Assembly: GCA_022496805.1 (NCBI GenBank)
Contig: CM040091.1
Span: 22,062,336 to 22,126,335, forward strand
Direction of reading: 5' to 3'
From: Pohlia nutans
Lineage: Eukaryota > Streptophyta > Bryopsida > Bryales > Mniaceae
DNA length: 64,000 nucleotides
In this document: positions 24,001 to 35,408 of the stretch, piece by piece
Position numbering within the stretch: the first letter of the stretch is position 1
Layout of the letters: every line of letters starts with the position of its first letter
Position numbers and translations under genes: made by a program
Notes under the pieces: model-generated
What the model saw: only the letters and a program-made list of their open reading frames with translations
Told to the model about the DNA's origin: nothing
Databases searched by the model: none

Positions 24001-24488
24001 CTTGGTGAAACGGTCTTGCACAGGTTTTTCTCTTGTGAACTTGCGCAAGTTGCTTAGAACCTTGCTTCTTATGTTTTATATTTATCATTGGAAGTGGAAC
24101 CAGATCCACGAGGATGGCCGAGATTCACGTGGCAGCAATGCCTCATGGGATTTGCCCTTCTCGGAAACTGAAGGTTGTGGCTCCACTTTGGTCTCTCTTT
24201 AGAGGATCTACCATTTGGACGTGTTGGATCACGAGAAATGCGCGATGTTTTCAACAGGATGTGTGGCCAGCTTCACGTATTGAGCAAGTGCTCTGGGACT
24301 TCATTCTGGACCATGGGCGGGCTGCTTGGCAACGTACTCAAAAGCTCAGTGAGCTCTATCCGATGCAGGCTTGCAGATTTAGTGCTAGGTTTGATGCTAT
24401 ATGGTTGAGGAATTCGTTCTTCGGCTCTAGACTTGGGGATACGGTTACGTGGCGTTTGGCCCGACCGAAACCCGGTCGGTTCTACTAG
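21095..24488 (+). pseudogene. LINE ORF2, reverse transcriptase and C-terminal zf-RVT-like region, broken
   Basis: The reading frame continues from the endonuclease with a TGA near 21,341. It shifts at about 21,780 into another frame holding NWRPISLLKTSYKIMAKAL and LLKLDFRKAYDTV, then shifts back near 22,150. RT motifs include KSPGPDGID, RGVRQGCPLAPYLF and the catalytic QYADDTDF (YADD) at about 22,360. The linker ends at 23,701. A zf-RVT-like tail (around 24,180-24,260, WTCWITRNARCFQ) lies past further stops. At least two frame changes and two stops abolish function. Confidence 0.85.
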
Positions 24489-24958
24489 GCCTCAATGGTT
24501 TGGTTGTAGTTTTATCTGAATGTTGTCTGAAAAAATTTAAATTTCTTCGCCGGGGAGGCTTGTCTCCTCTGGTTTTAGTGCGTGTGACCCCATTTAATTC
24601 AATGAGGTTTCATCCTCTTGTTTCAAAAAAAAAAAAGTACTAAGCCATTTCATTTTTCCAAGTGAGTTGACGTAGTTTTTCATCTAAAATCTTCCCACCT
24701 CTAAATAGAGAAGACACCCTATTTCAAAAAAAAAACCTTAGATTGTTACCTCGTACAGTATATTTTTACAAATATTTTAAAAATATGCGTTATTAATATC
24801 AAGCCTATATTATTTATAATATACATTTTATCATAAATACTCACCTATATCATTTCTAAGAAAATTCCAAGTTTTTCCTTTTGTAAATATAAATTACCCT
24901 GTATTTTCCCACACGTTGTTTTCTAACATTATCGCGGTGAACTCCCCGAGCAAATTTG

Positions 24959-25690
24959 AGTGAGGCCTAGTAATAGCCAATATAAACAGCTTTGGGCTTG
25001 ATGATATGATTGATGTCATAGGCTTGACTTAGTAAATCAACGACTCTATTTAACTAGTTCACATGATAATGTAGCAACGTGGATGTGTTAGTGCCCACAA
25101 CGAAGGAACACCAAGCTCCTGCACTCCAGCAATTGTCTAAACTTTTCCACTCACTTCCCCCGATGCACTCTTGTCCCTTATATGTGTTCCACATTGGTTT
25201 ATTTCCAGTGCAAGTTGGGAATTTCGCCTCATTTTTTCATCAACTTTCTAAAGCATCAATCCATTTCAATTTTGGTTGAGAAAATCCACATTTTCCCCCA
25301 TTTTTCTCTCATAACTAAACCCATGGAGCTTATTTTGACATTTGAAGGTTAAAACACATCAACAGAAAACTCAAGAGCCTTCTACAGAGGCGAATATCCA
25401 GTTCATATGGTAGTTTCTTTTATAAAGGTGAGCGTCGCTTAACAAATGAAAATGAGAAAGGTGAAAAAAGATGTGAGAGTGATAATGAGATAGATATGGG
25501 AGAGTAGAATGGGAGTTTTTGAACTTCGAATGATGGATAATTTCTTCTTAATCCTAAACAAAATTTTCTTCTTCTACTTCAAAAAAATCACGCAATAAAA
25601 TGGTGTTTTTACAAGCTCGATTGAGTTGCCAATTTTTGAATTTGCAATTAGAATAGGTTGTTGTTTAATTTCCGGATTTGTTGATAGATT
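24959..25690. other. AT-rich spacer
   Basis: No gene recognised. A 66-residue frame at 25,079-25,279 has no motif. Confidence 0.5.
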
Positions 25691-26709
25691 GAACATGAAA
25701 ATGTTAGGCTCTCAAAACCCACTTTATTCTCAGTTTTGACTTTTGTAAGTCAATGAGAATCTTACATCTCCATTTGATATAAAATTTTGAAATTTTGCAA
25801 TCTAACTTATGAGTCAAATATATGGTTCCCTCTTTCATATCAAGCACAATGTTGTTGCATGTATGTAGTGAATCGAGATGCTAGAGTGGGAGACCTTCAA
25901 ATCGGAGATTGATCCCTCATCCTTCTATGAGATGTTAACCCTTTGACGGGCTTGCATCCAATTATTGGACAATGAATAGACAATGCTTTTGCTCTTCATT
26001 GCACATAGTTACATTTTTCACCTATCCAAAATCTCTTCTTTTGAAGACCCATACTATACAAATGGTTCCCTCCGAGGGAATTTCAGACCCCACTGATTCT
26101 GCAGGATTTCAGTGCGTTTATCGTTAAATTCTGATTCCGCACGTCATACGTGCATTTAGAAGTGTCGTTATCGTACGGAAGTGACATGCATTACTAAGAT
26201 GTCGATGCAGTGTCTTTTCAATGATTATGACAAAAGTGTTGTTTCCGCACGAAAGTCGTGCTTGACGGAATCCGTGCGTTAATCGTGTATCTACATTACA
26301 TGGCTAATAAGACACGGATAACATGCGGATTCAGTATCGTATACGTATCATATTAATGCCTTTTACTATATTCGTGCGATTTCAGTATCTATTATAATGC
26401 AAATTATTTTCGTACGACATCCGTGTACAATATTTTAATATATTTTTTGGAATCTTTTGGAATCTTTTGGAATCTTTCAAAATATTTTATATTATTTTGG
26501 AATATGTTGGAATATTCCAAGAATCTTCTTTAAATTATACTTACGGTTTAATTTCCCAAAACATTTTTAGATCTACATTTATAGAGTTTAGAAGCAATAC
26601 ACATTAAAATTTCAAAGAAATAACATTTTATATTTTTAGAATTCAAATTTGGTATTATTGGTTATCATTGTACTTTTCATCATAGGAGCAAAAAAACAAT
26701 AGCTCACAA

Positions 26710-27350
26710 CCACCACGATTTTGGCAAAAAATAAAAAAATTCAAAATATTATGAAAAAAATCCTAGATATAGAAAAAGTCCTGCATAATCTAGTGCAAAA
26801 AAAATTTGGAAAAAAAGTTTTTTTCACATAGTTAAAAACATTCAAAGTCCACTGAAAAAAAAAAAAAAAAAAAAAAACAGCTCACAGAGTCAAAAATAAA
26901 AAAATAAAAAATATTATGAAAAAATCCTATATATAGAAAAAGTCCTGCATAATCTAGTGCTAAAAAAATTTGGAAAAGAAGTTTTTTTCACATAGTTAAA
27001 GACATTCAAAGTCCGCTGAAAAAAATACAGCTCACAGCGATGATCTGCCATGAGTGCCATCACGATTTTGGCAAAAAATTCAAAAATTCAAAATATTATG
27101 AAAAAATCTCAGATATAGAAAAGGTCCTGCATAATCTAGTGCAAAAAAACAATTTGGAGAAAAAGTTTTTTTCACATAGTTAAAAGCATTCAAAGTCCGC
27201 TGGAAAAAAAAACAGCTCACAACCATGATCTGCCATTACAATTTTGGCCAATAAAAACAAAAACTCAAAATATTCTGAAAAAATTTGTAGATGTAGGAAA
27301 AGCCCTACATGTTGTAGTGCAAAAAAAAATTTGAAAAAAGAATTATATAC
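26710..27350. repeat. Tandem repeat, four units of about 167-181 bp
   Basis: Each unit contains AAAATCCTAGATATAG, GTCCTGCATAATCTAGTGC, TTTTTTTCACATAGTTAAA, ATTCAAAGTCC and ACAGCTCAC. Units start at about 26,740, 26,907, 27,088 and 27,267; the last is the most diverged. They lie wholly inside the nested inverted-repeat element. Confidence 0.85.
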
Positions 27351-27423
27351 ACATGGCAAAAAATTGCCAATGGTTTCATTCTTTTATAATTACCAAAAGG
27401 GTTCCATTCTATGCATCGAGAGT

Positions 27424-27560
27424 TTGTGGTGATTTAGTGGTTTGGAGCTTGGTTGACAATCGGGAGGCTGTGAGTTCAAATCCCGCCGTCGGCAATAGAG
27501 CTTGGGAAGCCATGGTGGGCCCCATCGCGGGTTCGGGCAATTTCCGTGTAGTTAAAGTGG
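27424..27560 (+). mobile_element. tRNA-derived SINE-like sequence
   Basis: A tRNA-like block has an A-box-like GATTTAGTGG (about 27,430) and a B-box-like AGTTCAAATCC (about 27,473), at normal tRNA spacing. It is followed by a tail with GGGTTCGGGCAATTTCC. The cloverleaf is weak (several G-U pairs in the anticodon stem, no good acceptor stem), so a SINE head or decayed tRNA is likelier than a working tRNA. Confidence 0.5.
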
Positions 27561-28335
27561 GTAGCGAGGAAAATAATTATTTTAATATTTTATTTTATAT
27601 TTTTTAATAATATTATTTTGATCAAATTTAGATATAGAAAGAAAATAAAATCTAGATATGGAAAAGATGATGTCGCCCGAAAAACGCACTGAATCAGTGT
27701 AGTTTTAAAGGCGATTAAAACACGACATTTGACGACTATAAAGAGTGCTGAATTCATATGTTTTCAATAGATGTATCAATCGTGTTGAATCAGTACTATA
27801 TCCGCTTGTATGAACATCGTGTCATATCAGTGTAGTTGCGATGAATGACGCAACGATGCGGAATCAGTGTGAAAACTGTACGAACCCTTGAAATATCGGA
27901 AATCGCACTGAAATCGTGCAGAATCAGTGGGGTCCGAAATTCCTGATGTCTTTAATACTACCATTTGTATAGTATGGGTCTTCGAAAGAAAATATTAATA
28001 ATTGTGATTATTTTTTGAATGAAAAAATTGGTTTATGTCAAACTTCATCATTAGTTCAAAAATTGAGGTCCTAAAAATGATTTTCATCAATCAGTAGAAT
28101 CAAATAATGTAAATCACACCATCTTGTATTGCATGTTATTCCAAATTCATTACAACAATTTTTAATCAAAATTGTTAATTTGGGATTTTTAATTGAATTT
28201 CAAAAGAAAAATTTGAAAAAATAAAAAACAAATAATAAATATGGTAAATCCAACCATATAGAGGTGATTTACACACTGATATTTGCGACTTTTCTTTGTA
28301 TATCAACTCCATTTATGTTATTCATTAACCCTTTA

Positions 28336-28903
28336 AACACTGTATTAGCAATTTATGCACTTGCAAAAATGAAAATGCACTTGTCTTCCATGCTGACAAT
28401 GTAATTGAACATCATAATTTGTGGGGAGGTAAATTTCTAAACACGCAACAATTGGTTGTGTAGAATATGTAGCATTGATTTATGTAGAGTTTTGAAGGGA
28501 GTAAAAACTCTAAGATTACAAATTCTAATGCATGCACATTGAATGCCACATAGTTCACATAATAAGTATAAAGATTGTTGTTTTAAAATAATGGTTTAGG
28601 TTACAAACATCATTGTGTTGTTTATACTATCATCAAGTCATTTTGAACTTGTTCTTATAGTCTATAAACTAAAGCACTATTTTCTACTCTAATATCTTTT
28701 GCCTAAGATAAAGCTTCTATACTATGTTCAAGATATGCAAGAAAAGCAGTTGTTGATTCATAAACATGTATGTCATTTTGCAGGCATACGTTGTCCATAT
28801 CCTCCAACTACATTCCTATATATTCTGTCAAATGCAATTTAACATGATTTAGAATATGGATTTTTGCTTCATGTTCTATACTATGGATCAGAATATTACA
28901 CCT
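28336..28903. other. AT-rich spacer
   Basis: No gene or repeat boundary is recognised here. Confidence 0.4.
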
Positions 28904-29186
28904 TCATACAAATGTAGTCCTTCTTTTTACTGAAACATCGTCCCAAAAGAAAATAGTTGCTTCTTTATCAACCCAAATATGTTTTTCACCATAGGGCTTC
29001 CAAGTTGCTTCCATGTAGTTTGTATCTTGTTCTGTGTTTGATCAAGGCTTGAAAGAGTTGTCCAAAGTCCAATACCTTGCCCACGTAGAATGGTACTCCG
29101 GCACGCAGGTCTCTGTGTTCTATAGTTAGTGCCACAAATTGTCCCACTTGGATGTTCTCTGCTAGATCGAATGGTGGGAAATTATC
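28904..29186 (-). pseudogene. Frameshifted fragment of a transposon-type protein
   Basis: The minus strand from about 29,186 reads NFPPFDLAENIQVGQFVALT...PFYVGKVL and on for about 65 residues to a stop. A second frame then continues with EKHIWVDKEATIFFWDDVS. The VGQFVALT...GKVL pattern resembles the C-terminal module seen in some plant transposon-encoded proteins. With a frame change and no full ORF this is a relic. The family assignment is a guess from pattern. Confidence 0.4.
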
Positions 29187-29814
29187 GTTTGTCCCATTAT
29201 TGTGCTTCTTTGTAGATGTTTGGCCTATTCCAATAGCTCAATTCCGATTTAGATCTCTTATCGCAACCATTGTTGATGGCCTCCCCTTGTAAAGACCAAA
29301 ATAACCTCGGGCTTTTGAATGAGGCATTGTTGCTAAAATTATTATTTTTGGATTTATTCATCGTGTTTAAATCTTGCCTTCTTTGAAGTACTTCATTCGG
29401 CTATGTGTTTTCAACTATGTGATCTATTCTTTCTAGTGTAAACCAATAAAAAAATTGCACCATTTGAGTTCAAGAGTCAACAATTGCAATTTAAGAAACA
29501 AAAGTTTCTTCAAATGTGTCTTAAACACCTTATCCAAAGTGTCTTGTTTACAAAGTCTTAGAAAATGTCTTTTAAAATGTTTTAAAATGTATCTTTAAAT
29601 GAATCTTACAAAAGAATATTGTATTTTTTCTTAAATAGTGTCCAAGAAAGAATAGAAAATATATATTAACATTGTTTTATAAAAGATTTATAATATTGAA
29701 AATATGTATTAAAAAAATAAATCAATTGTTGTCGTTACAACCTTGCCATATGACTTGACTATTATATTCATGCAATATTAGAGGAGCAAAATAGATACTC
29801 ATGTGTACCATAAT
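29187..29814. other. AT-rich spacer
   Basis: Minus-strand coding-like sequence may extend a little to 29,330. Otherwise nothing is seen. Confidence 0.4.
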
Positions 29815-29966
29815 AAGCTTCCTCAACCTTCAAAATAGAAGAATTAAGTAGTCCAATGGTGTAGACCCTAAGCTACTAGTAATAGTACAGTTTGAGCAAA
29901 CATGAAGATTATTATAAGACATATAGTTTAAGCAATCAAGAAACTTATTATGGGACATAGGGAATA
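29811..29966. mobile_element. Stowaway-like MITE (copy 1)
   Basis: Inverted ends CCATAATAAGCTTCCT (left) and, inward from the right, TCCCATAATAAGTTTCTT resemble Stowaway (Tc1/mariner) termini. A related copy lies at 63,800-63,905 with shared internal blocks (CAAAATAGAAGAA, GAACATGAAG). Confidence 0.55.
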
Positions 29967-30521
29967 TAACTTACAACCATTCACACTGCTCTCTACAAAA
30001 GCTTAGAAGCTATTACTGTATTCAATTTCCATCATTAATTTCAAAAACCTTTTTTATAATGTTGGCTTAAAAATTATTCAAAATATGTCTTTTCACACAA
30101 CACTAAGGTTTTAAAAATAGTTTTGCAAGCAATGCACTATCCCAATAAAATATTTAAAAACCTATATTTTTAGTAGTATATATTATCTACACATTTATAT
30201 TACTCCAAAAATAAAAATAATATTTAAATTTTTTTGAAGATTAGATTCAAAACTACTTAAAAAATTTACAACAATATAATGAAAACTAGGGTTTGCTTCT
30301 TTCCGCACTACCAGTGACAAAATATCAATTGTATAAATAATGTTGATAAATATTAAAAATATCAAAATCAAAATATAAAACAGGAACTACCAAAATTCAA
30401 AATTATAATTATAAAACATAAAATTAGCGCTTCGCTTCTATCCTCACATGAAGGGCCATAAAATTAAAAAGAAGTGAAAGACTATTTGTGAAAACAAGTT
30501 GGATGATAGTGAATTGTAATG
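29967..30521. other. AT-rich spacer
   Basis: No gene is seen; short A/T runs only. Confidence 0.5.
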
Positions 30522-30533
30522 TACTTTCTCGTG

Positions 30534-30679
30534 CTATAGTGCCCATCCTCGAAAGGGGAGAGTAGTATTGTCCCAATTTCCCCTTGTCCGGTAGGCATCG
30601 GATCATTGGCATTACGAACGGACACTTCATTCACGCCGGCCCCTTGCTAAAAAGGGACCGGAGTTTCTATCTATCTATC
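30534..30679 (+). mobile_element. SINE-like retroposon with (TATC)n tail, longer copy
   Basis: The 146 bp element is flanked by a 12 bp duplication with one mismatch (TACTTTCTCGTG at 30,522-30,533; TACTTTCTTGTG at 30,680-30,691). It shares TTGTCCGGT, TTCACGCCGGCC and GGACCGGAGTT with the copy at 7,713-7,830 and also ends in TATC repeats. Its 5' end is about 29 bp longer. Confidence 0.75.
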
Positions 30680-30691
30680 TACTTTCTTGTG

Positions 30692-31240
30692 TTTTTAGTC
30701 AAAAATGTGATAAATTTTAAAAGATCAATACAAATTTTTAAATATCAATTTTTTTTATTACATATGTGGACACTAATTATATTGCTATATATAAAATTTT
30801 CTATTACTAAGTTGTTGATTTGCCAAAGTTCATGATGTCTACTTTTGTAATTTTGTAATTTATTTTTGTTTCCAACTATTACTTTATCAATTTTTAAAAA
30901 ATTACTCAATTTTTAAAATTTTAAGTTTTTGATATGTGAACCTGCCTTTATCTCAATTTATTTATTTTGCAATTTATAGTTTTTAAATGTGATTGATTTT
31001 CTAGCTTATTTTTGAAATTTTGACACATTTTTTCTATACACACTTTGAAGCGCTCCCTCCAATTGTGTGATTTTAACTATGCTCTCAACAAATGAAGTTG
31101 TGTACAAGTTCTATTTTATTCTTCTTCACAATGACAAGTTCTTATTGACCTCGTGACACATACTACGTTGCTCGTTTAGGATGGAATTTAATAATTATCA
31201 AAAAAATTACACATCAACATTGGATAAATAGAACATCACC
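30692..31240. other. AT-rich spacer
   Basis: Nothing gene-like is seen. Confidence 0.5.
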
Positions 31241-32345
31241 CTAGTGGATACCAATGACATTAAGAGAACTTAACCTAAAAAGGTTAGAGAGACCCTAAGA
31301 GAGCTTTAGAGTAAAAAAATATGATATTTTGAGCTTCAAAATGATTTTTTTAGCATTAAATAAATAAAATCATCTCCAAAGAATTTTTTATTTATTAAAA
31401 TAGTCAATATTTAATGAGATATACAATCCAAAACATCCAAATGTCAACTAAATTTTGACCATGCATAATTCCATGAGGTTTTGTCCAATGATGTTATTTA
31501 TTTTCTTCAAAGTGTATCAAATGATTATTTTTTCTTGATCTTTTAAATTTTAAATTTAACCCTTTGACGTCCAAAAGATATACCAATTCAAAGATGTGTT
31601 ATAAAATGTTTGATGAATTATAACAAAAATGGAGTTGGTATACAAGGAAAGGTTGTAAATGTCAATGTATAGATTGCATGATTTGCATCTGTATGGTTTG
31701 ATTTATCATAATTTTATTTTTGTGTTTTAAATATTTTTTAAAGGTTTTCTTTTGAAATTTGATTAAAAATCCCAAATTAACAAAAAGACATTAAAAATTG
31801 TTGTAATGAATTTGGAGTCGCATGCACTACAATATTGTATGATTTCTATTATTTGATTCCACTTATTTTGGAAAATCATGGTTAAAATCTCACTTTGAAC
31901 TAAGAATGAAAGTTGACATAAACTAGTTTTTTTATTTAATTTTTTTTTAAATATCTTATTTTGAAGATCCATATGGTACAAATGGTAGTCAACTAACAAG
32001 AGAACAAAGAAAACTTTGGATGGATGAAAAAATGTACAAGATATAGTCAAGATAAGGCTTACAATATGTTTATCGTCCATTGTATGGACACACACGTGTG
32101 AGAGGGTTAAAGTCATCCTGTCATCTGAATTGAGGGAAAACCAAAGAAATGGTCTCAGGAGCACTTTATGATGACCTATTTTGTAGCAATGATTTTTTTT
32201 GCTACTTTGATCAATTACGGTAATAAATTATATATAAAGCTTCATTTTGGTGTAAAAAATAATGTAAAAAAAAATCTCAAGAGAATGATAGGAAAGTTGT
32301 GAAAATAACCCACAAAAATGAGAAAAATTGCATATCCTTTTAGAC
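31241..32345. repeat. Dispersed repeat related to 54,640-55,325, carrying a MITE
   Basis: Blocks around 31,326 (CAAAATGATTTTTTTAGC), 31,455 (GACCATGCATAATTCCATGA) and 32,113-32,345 (TAGCAATGA, GGAAAGTTGTGAAAAT) recur in the same order at 54,664, 55,030 and 55,101-55,325. The 31,560-32,106 MITE interrupts only this copy. Confidence 0.8.
31560..32106. mobile_element. TTAA-flanked MITE, piggyBac-like termini (copy with unoccupied site in the window)
   Basis: TTAA at 31,556-31,559 and 32,107-32,110 bounds 547 bp with ends CCCTTTGACGTCC and CCCTCTCACACG (inward from the right). The related repeat at 55,089 has a single TTAA at the corresponding place (GTGTTAACTGG...), so it approximates the unoccupied site. 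The left flank of the filled copy has about 38 extra bp. Its interior is related to 25,935-28,320 and 59,573-60,110. Confidence 0.75.
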
Positions 32346-33546
32346 TTACAGAGAAAGGTGTGACTAACTTAGAACCTTTTGAAACTTGTACAACACGGTC
32401 CCCAATGCAACCAAGTAAAAGGATCCATAGCGTTGCAACCTGCTAACTTCATGGAGCGTGGCCTGTCGACTCCGCGGAGCTCCGGAGGGGTGATAGACGG
32501 CCTGCTCTTCTTCACTGTGGTGAATGCGCTCTCTTGCCTTCCTCTTCACCACCACCTTCATGCTGTGCAGATCCTCTCCTTCCTGCCCCTCCCTAGCTCA
32601 ATGTAGTGTGCTGGACTCCCCTGCTTCCTCCTCCGACCGCCTGCCCTCCTAGCTTGGTTTCCCGCCTCCATTGTTTCTTCTTCTTACGGACTGGAAGCGC
32701 GTGACGCTCGTGAGTGCACTTACATGACGGAGGGGCTCAGGTGGAGTTCTGACGTTCCGCAAGAGGCAACGACAACGATACATATATAGGAGGTGCGCGC
32801 AAGACTTTGTATCTTGATCGACCCCGCGTTGCTGTCGTGGGTGAAGCAGAGAACAATGTGTCGTGGAAGAAGTACTTCTGTCGTGGTGAGATCCAAACCC
32901 TGATGCATTGTCTCCACAATTTTTGGGCTTCACGTCTCGTACAGTTCAATTCGAAAGCTTGATCCTCCGCAACTTGAAACTGTAGATCAAGGAGTTTTTA
33001 AATTTTTTGCACTGACCCTCCGCAACTTGGATACTGTAGATCAGGGACTTTTTATTTATTTTTGCACTGTAGCCCTACACCATGCCGTAGCAGTTCACCA
33101 TGCACACAATGGAGGGTGTTCCCTCCAGATTTAAACCACTGTGATTGTGCCACCATGCTAGTGTCTGACTACAAAAATCCAGGCAAAACCCCTACTTCAG
33201 GTTATCAGGATTTTTAGATCAGCGGCATTGAGTGTACCATAATTGAACGGCGTTAGGGAAGGAATTTTATGGCTGCTTTCAATTCTTTAGGTTTATTGTC
33301 CTCGTACAATTTCAGTAGAAAGGTGTTAAACTATGTAGGCGTGGGGGTTATAGGTTTGTAGCCTTCAGTTGAGAGAGACAGAAGAAGTGGAGTGTACCAT
33401 TTTTCAGGAGAGTGAATTTCATAGCCAATCTGGGATTTCGCTGCTTCAGTTCTCGTCGGGAATGATTGCATTCACTGGTTCAATTTCATTGGTAGGTCTC
33501 TTTTTTCTTTGTCTTCGGCTACTGCTGAATTTTCAGTTGTATTGTA
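32346..33546. other. Left flank of the CACTA element, partly GC-rich
   Basis: GC content rises over about 32,430-32,960. No long ORF exists; short frames on both strands (32,364-32,561 minus, 32,649-32,933 minus) lack motifs. The block CCGCGGAGCTCCGGAGGGGT at about 32,471 recurs right of the CACTA element at about 54,489, and a block near 33,440-33,490 recurs near 54,082-54,140. It may be a gene fragment or an older repeat. Confidence 0.4.
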
Positions 33547-35408
33547 TAACACTACATGGAAATGCTGGTCTAAATGACTAGAAGTTGACACAAAAATGTC
33601 CAAAATGACGATTGGTGCCGGTTGCTGTTGTATATTGTCATTTCGGATTGCTGTTTAAAAATTTTGTCAACTTTCTGTCAACTCCTCCGGCACCTTTACA
33701 GCGTGGACAGAGAAAGTTGTGTGTAATTGTGGTCTTCATTTTTTTATTTCCATATTGTTATTCCAGCGTGTAATTTCATGTTCATAAGAAATTTACATTT
33801 TGCCAAAGTGCGAACACCCAATGAGATTTGGACACGTGTCATCAATCACGAACGTCCATTTCTGGATACGTAAAAGCGGTCACTCATGTAGTTGTCCTAC
33901 ATAAAAGGGTTTGTTTTTTACCCCCCACTTCTCTCATTTCAGAAGGTTTCTTAGTTCTTGACAATTTTTTGTCAATTTCCCTTTCAGTGGTATAGCGTGG
34001 ACTTACTAATCAGGGCTTCACCTCCAAACATACCCGTATTCACAGGTGGCTTTGAATACGTGTAATTCCTTTTTAAAGATGTATTTGTTTGTTGCCCAAA
34101 TTAACATTTCACAAAACGACATGTTATGTGTTAATAGTATTAATTTCTGTACACTTGTTGAATCATGTAATTCACGTTGACATTGTAGGCTACAATGTTT
34201 ACGGAGCATAGTTTTTAAAAAAAAAAACACAGTTCTTGTATTTGATATTTTGATGTCATTTTTCCACAAGTACAATGCCTTATCTTTCTCTGATAGAATG
34301 TTTGACCATACACAATGCCACACATAAAGTTCAATTATTTATATCGTTTTCTATATAGTACAGTTTTAATTTACATAAAAATTTATTATTCACAAATTAT
34401 TACAGACCGAACAAAACCAAGTATTATGCAAATGTAAGAGATGTACCTTGCATGAAATTGAAAATATGATTGTCATGACAATTGCTAGAATTAAGGACTA
34501 CCACTCTCGTCTACCATAAAAAAGAAAACTCCTGTAACGACTAAAATATGTCATTTATAAATGGCTCTCATTGGTGACGCTAATCAACAGTACATAACAT
34601 CGTAAAGTTTCTAGTTTTGTAAATCAGAACCTTGTGCGGCCATCTCGACATTTTGAAGATCTCACAACGGTTTACAGGCCTGATGCTGCACACTTCTCGG
34701 GAACTGTGGTATGCAACAGTGCCCGTTGAATCAGCTCCGGCATTGCAGTTTCAGGGCCTGGAAATTACAATGTTCCGTGCACAAATTCAAGCAGATGTAA
34801 GGGCTTTATAGTTTAGTACAAACAGTCGTATGTTTTACGCAGTTTTTTGTCACGGTAGTACAACACATGTATTTGTACTTTGAAAATGAAATTGGCTAAA
34901 ACCCCTGGACATACCTATAAGAAGTATAGAAATCAAATAGAAATATATTACTGCCAATAAATTAGAAAAAAGTGGGTACTATATGTACTACCAGCGAACA
35001 TCTGCCACTCACGTCTTGGTCTAACAGGATGTTTGAATGGGCCATGTTGTCAAAAGACACTTGCCTGTCCAGTGAACATTGGGTACACGAAATGTGCACC
35101 ACTTCAACAACTCTGCAACTCTGGATTTTGGTTGTTCGTATCCTTCCGTACGAATTTTATTCACTGCACAATGTAACACACATGACATCAAATGAAATTC
35201 ACCTATCACACCACACCATTCTGCGCTCTAGTTCCACACATCACCCCTCGTTATGTCGTTTAGAATTACACATGGATATTTAATTTCACAATGTAGTTCA
35301 TCAAGTTTCATGTTTTCCCTGGTTCTCAATGATGAAACACCACCTTCATACACAGATGATACCACTCCACAACGTCCATGTCGCGTACAATTACACTGTT
35401 TTACACAC

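Larger units (their letters stand above)
17464..24633 (+). mobile_element. L1-type LINE, full length but inactivated
   Basis: A 7.2 kb non-LTR retrotransposon is bounded by a perfect 14 bp target-site duplication, AAAGTACTAAGCCA (17,450-17,463 and 24,634-24,647), and ends in a run of A. A 5' UTR (17,464-17,704) precedes ORF1 and then an endonuclease-reverse transcriptase ORF2. It lies inside the hAT-like element and is the younger insertion. Several in-frame stops and two frame changes show that it no longer encodes intact proteins. Confidence 0.92.
17214..24950. mobile_element. hAT-like non-autonomous element, split by a LINE
   Basis: Perfect 14 bp terminal inverted repeats (CTCGGGGAGTTCAC at 17,214-17,227 and its inverse at 24,937-24,950) are flanked by a perfect 8 bp duplication, CAAATTTG (17,206-17,213 and 24,951-24,958). 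Without the nested LINE the element is about 553 bp and non-coding. A relative with the same type of ends and 8 bp duplications lies at 56,629-56,904. An 8 bp duplication suggests the hAT superfamily. Confidence 0.8.
26037..27989. mobile_element. Nested inverted-repeat element with two layers of inverted repeats
   Basis: The outer arms of 30 bp (26,037-26,066 and 27,960-27,989) match at 29 of 30 positions and include GACCCATACTATACAAATGG. The inner arms (26,079-26,115 and 27,905-27,941) share ACCCCACTGATTCTGCA. The motif GAATCAGTG or its inverse recurs several times near the ends, as transposase-binding repeats do. There is no coding capacity. Only the right outer arm is colinear with the host repeat, so the left outer arm is an extra inverted copy. 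Confidence 0.7.
25700..28335. repeat. Dispersed repeat, copy 1 (relative at 59,327-60,114), with nested element
   Basis: From GAACATGAAAATGTTAGGCTC (about 25,693) onward the sequence matches 59,327 onward in the same orientation, including the shared segment ending TATGAGATGTTAA. It then runs into a TTAA-MITE-like body starting TTAACCCTTTGACG at 25,935. The match resumes after a 1.9 kb nested insertion (about 26,037-27,989) and runs to about 28,320. The MITE body is also related, in inverse orientation, to 31,560-32,106. Confidence 0.75.

Noticed and set aside
26710..27350. ~175 bp tandem repeats as centromeric satellite
   Set aside because: Only four units, contained within a transposon-like element; no long array.
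27424..27500. Functional tRNA gene
   Set aside because: Boxes fit, but the acceptor and anticodon stems are poor and it sits in a repeat; a SINE head is more likely.
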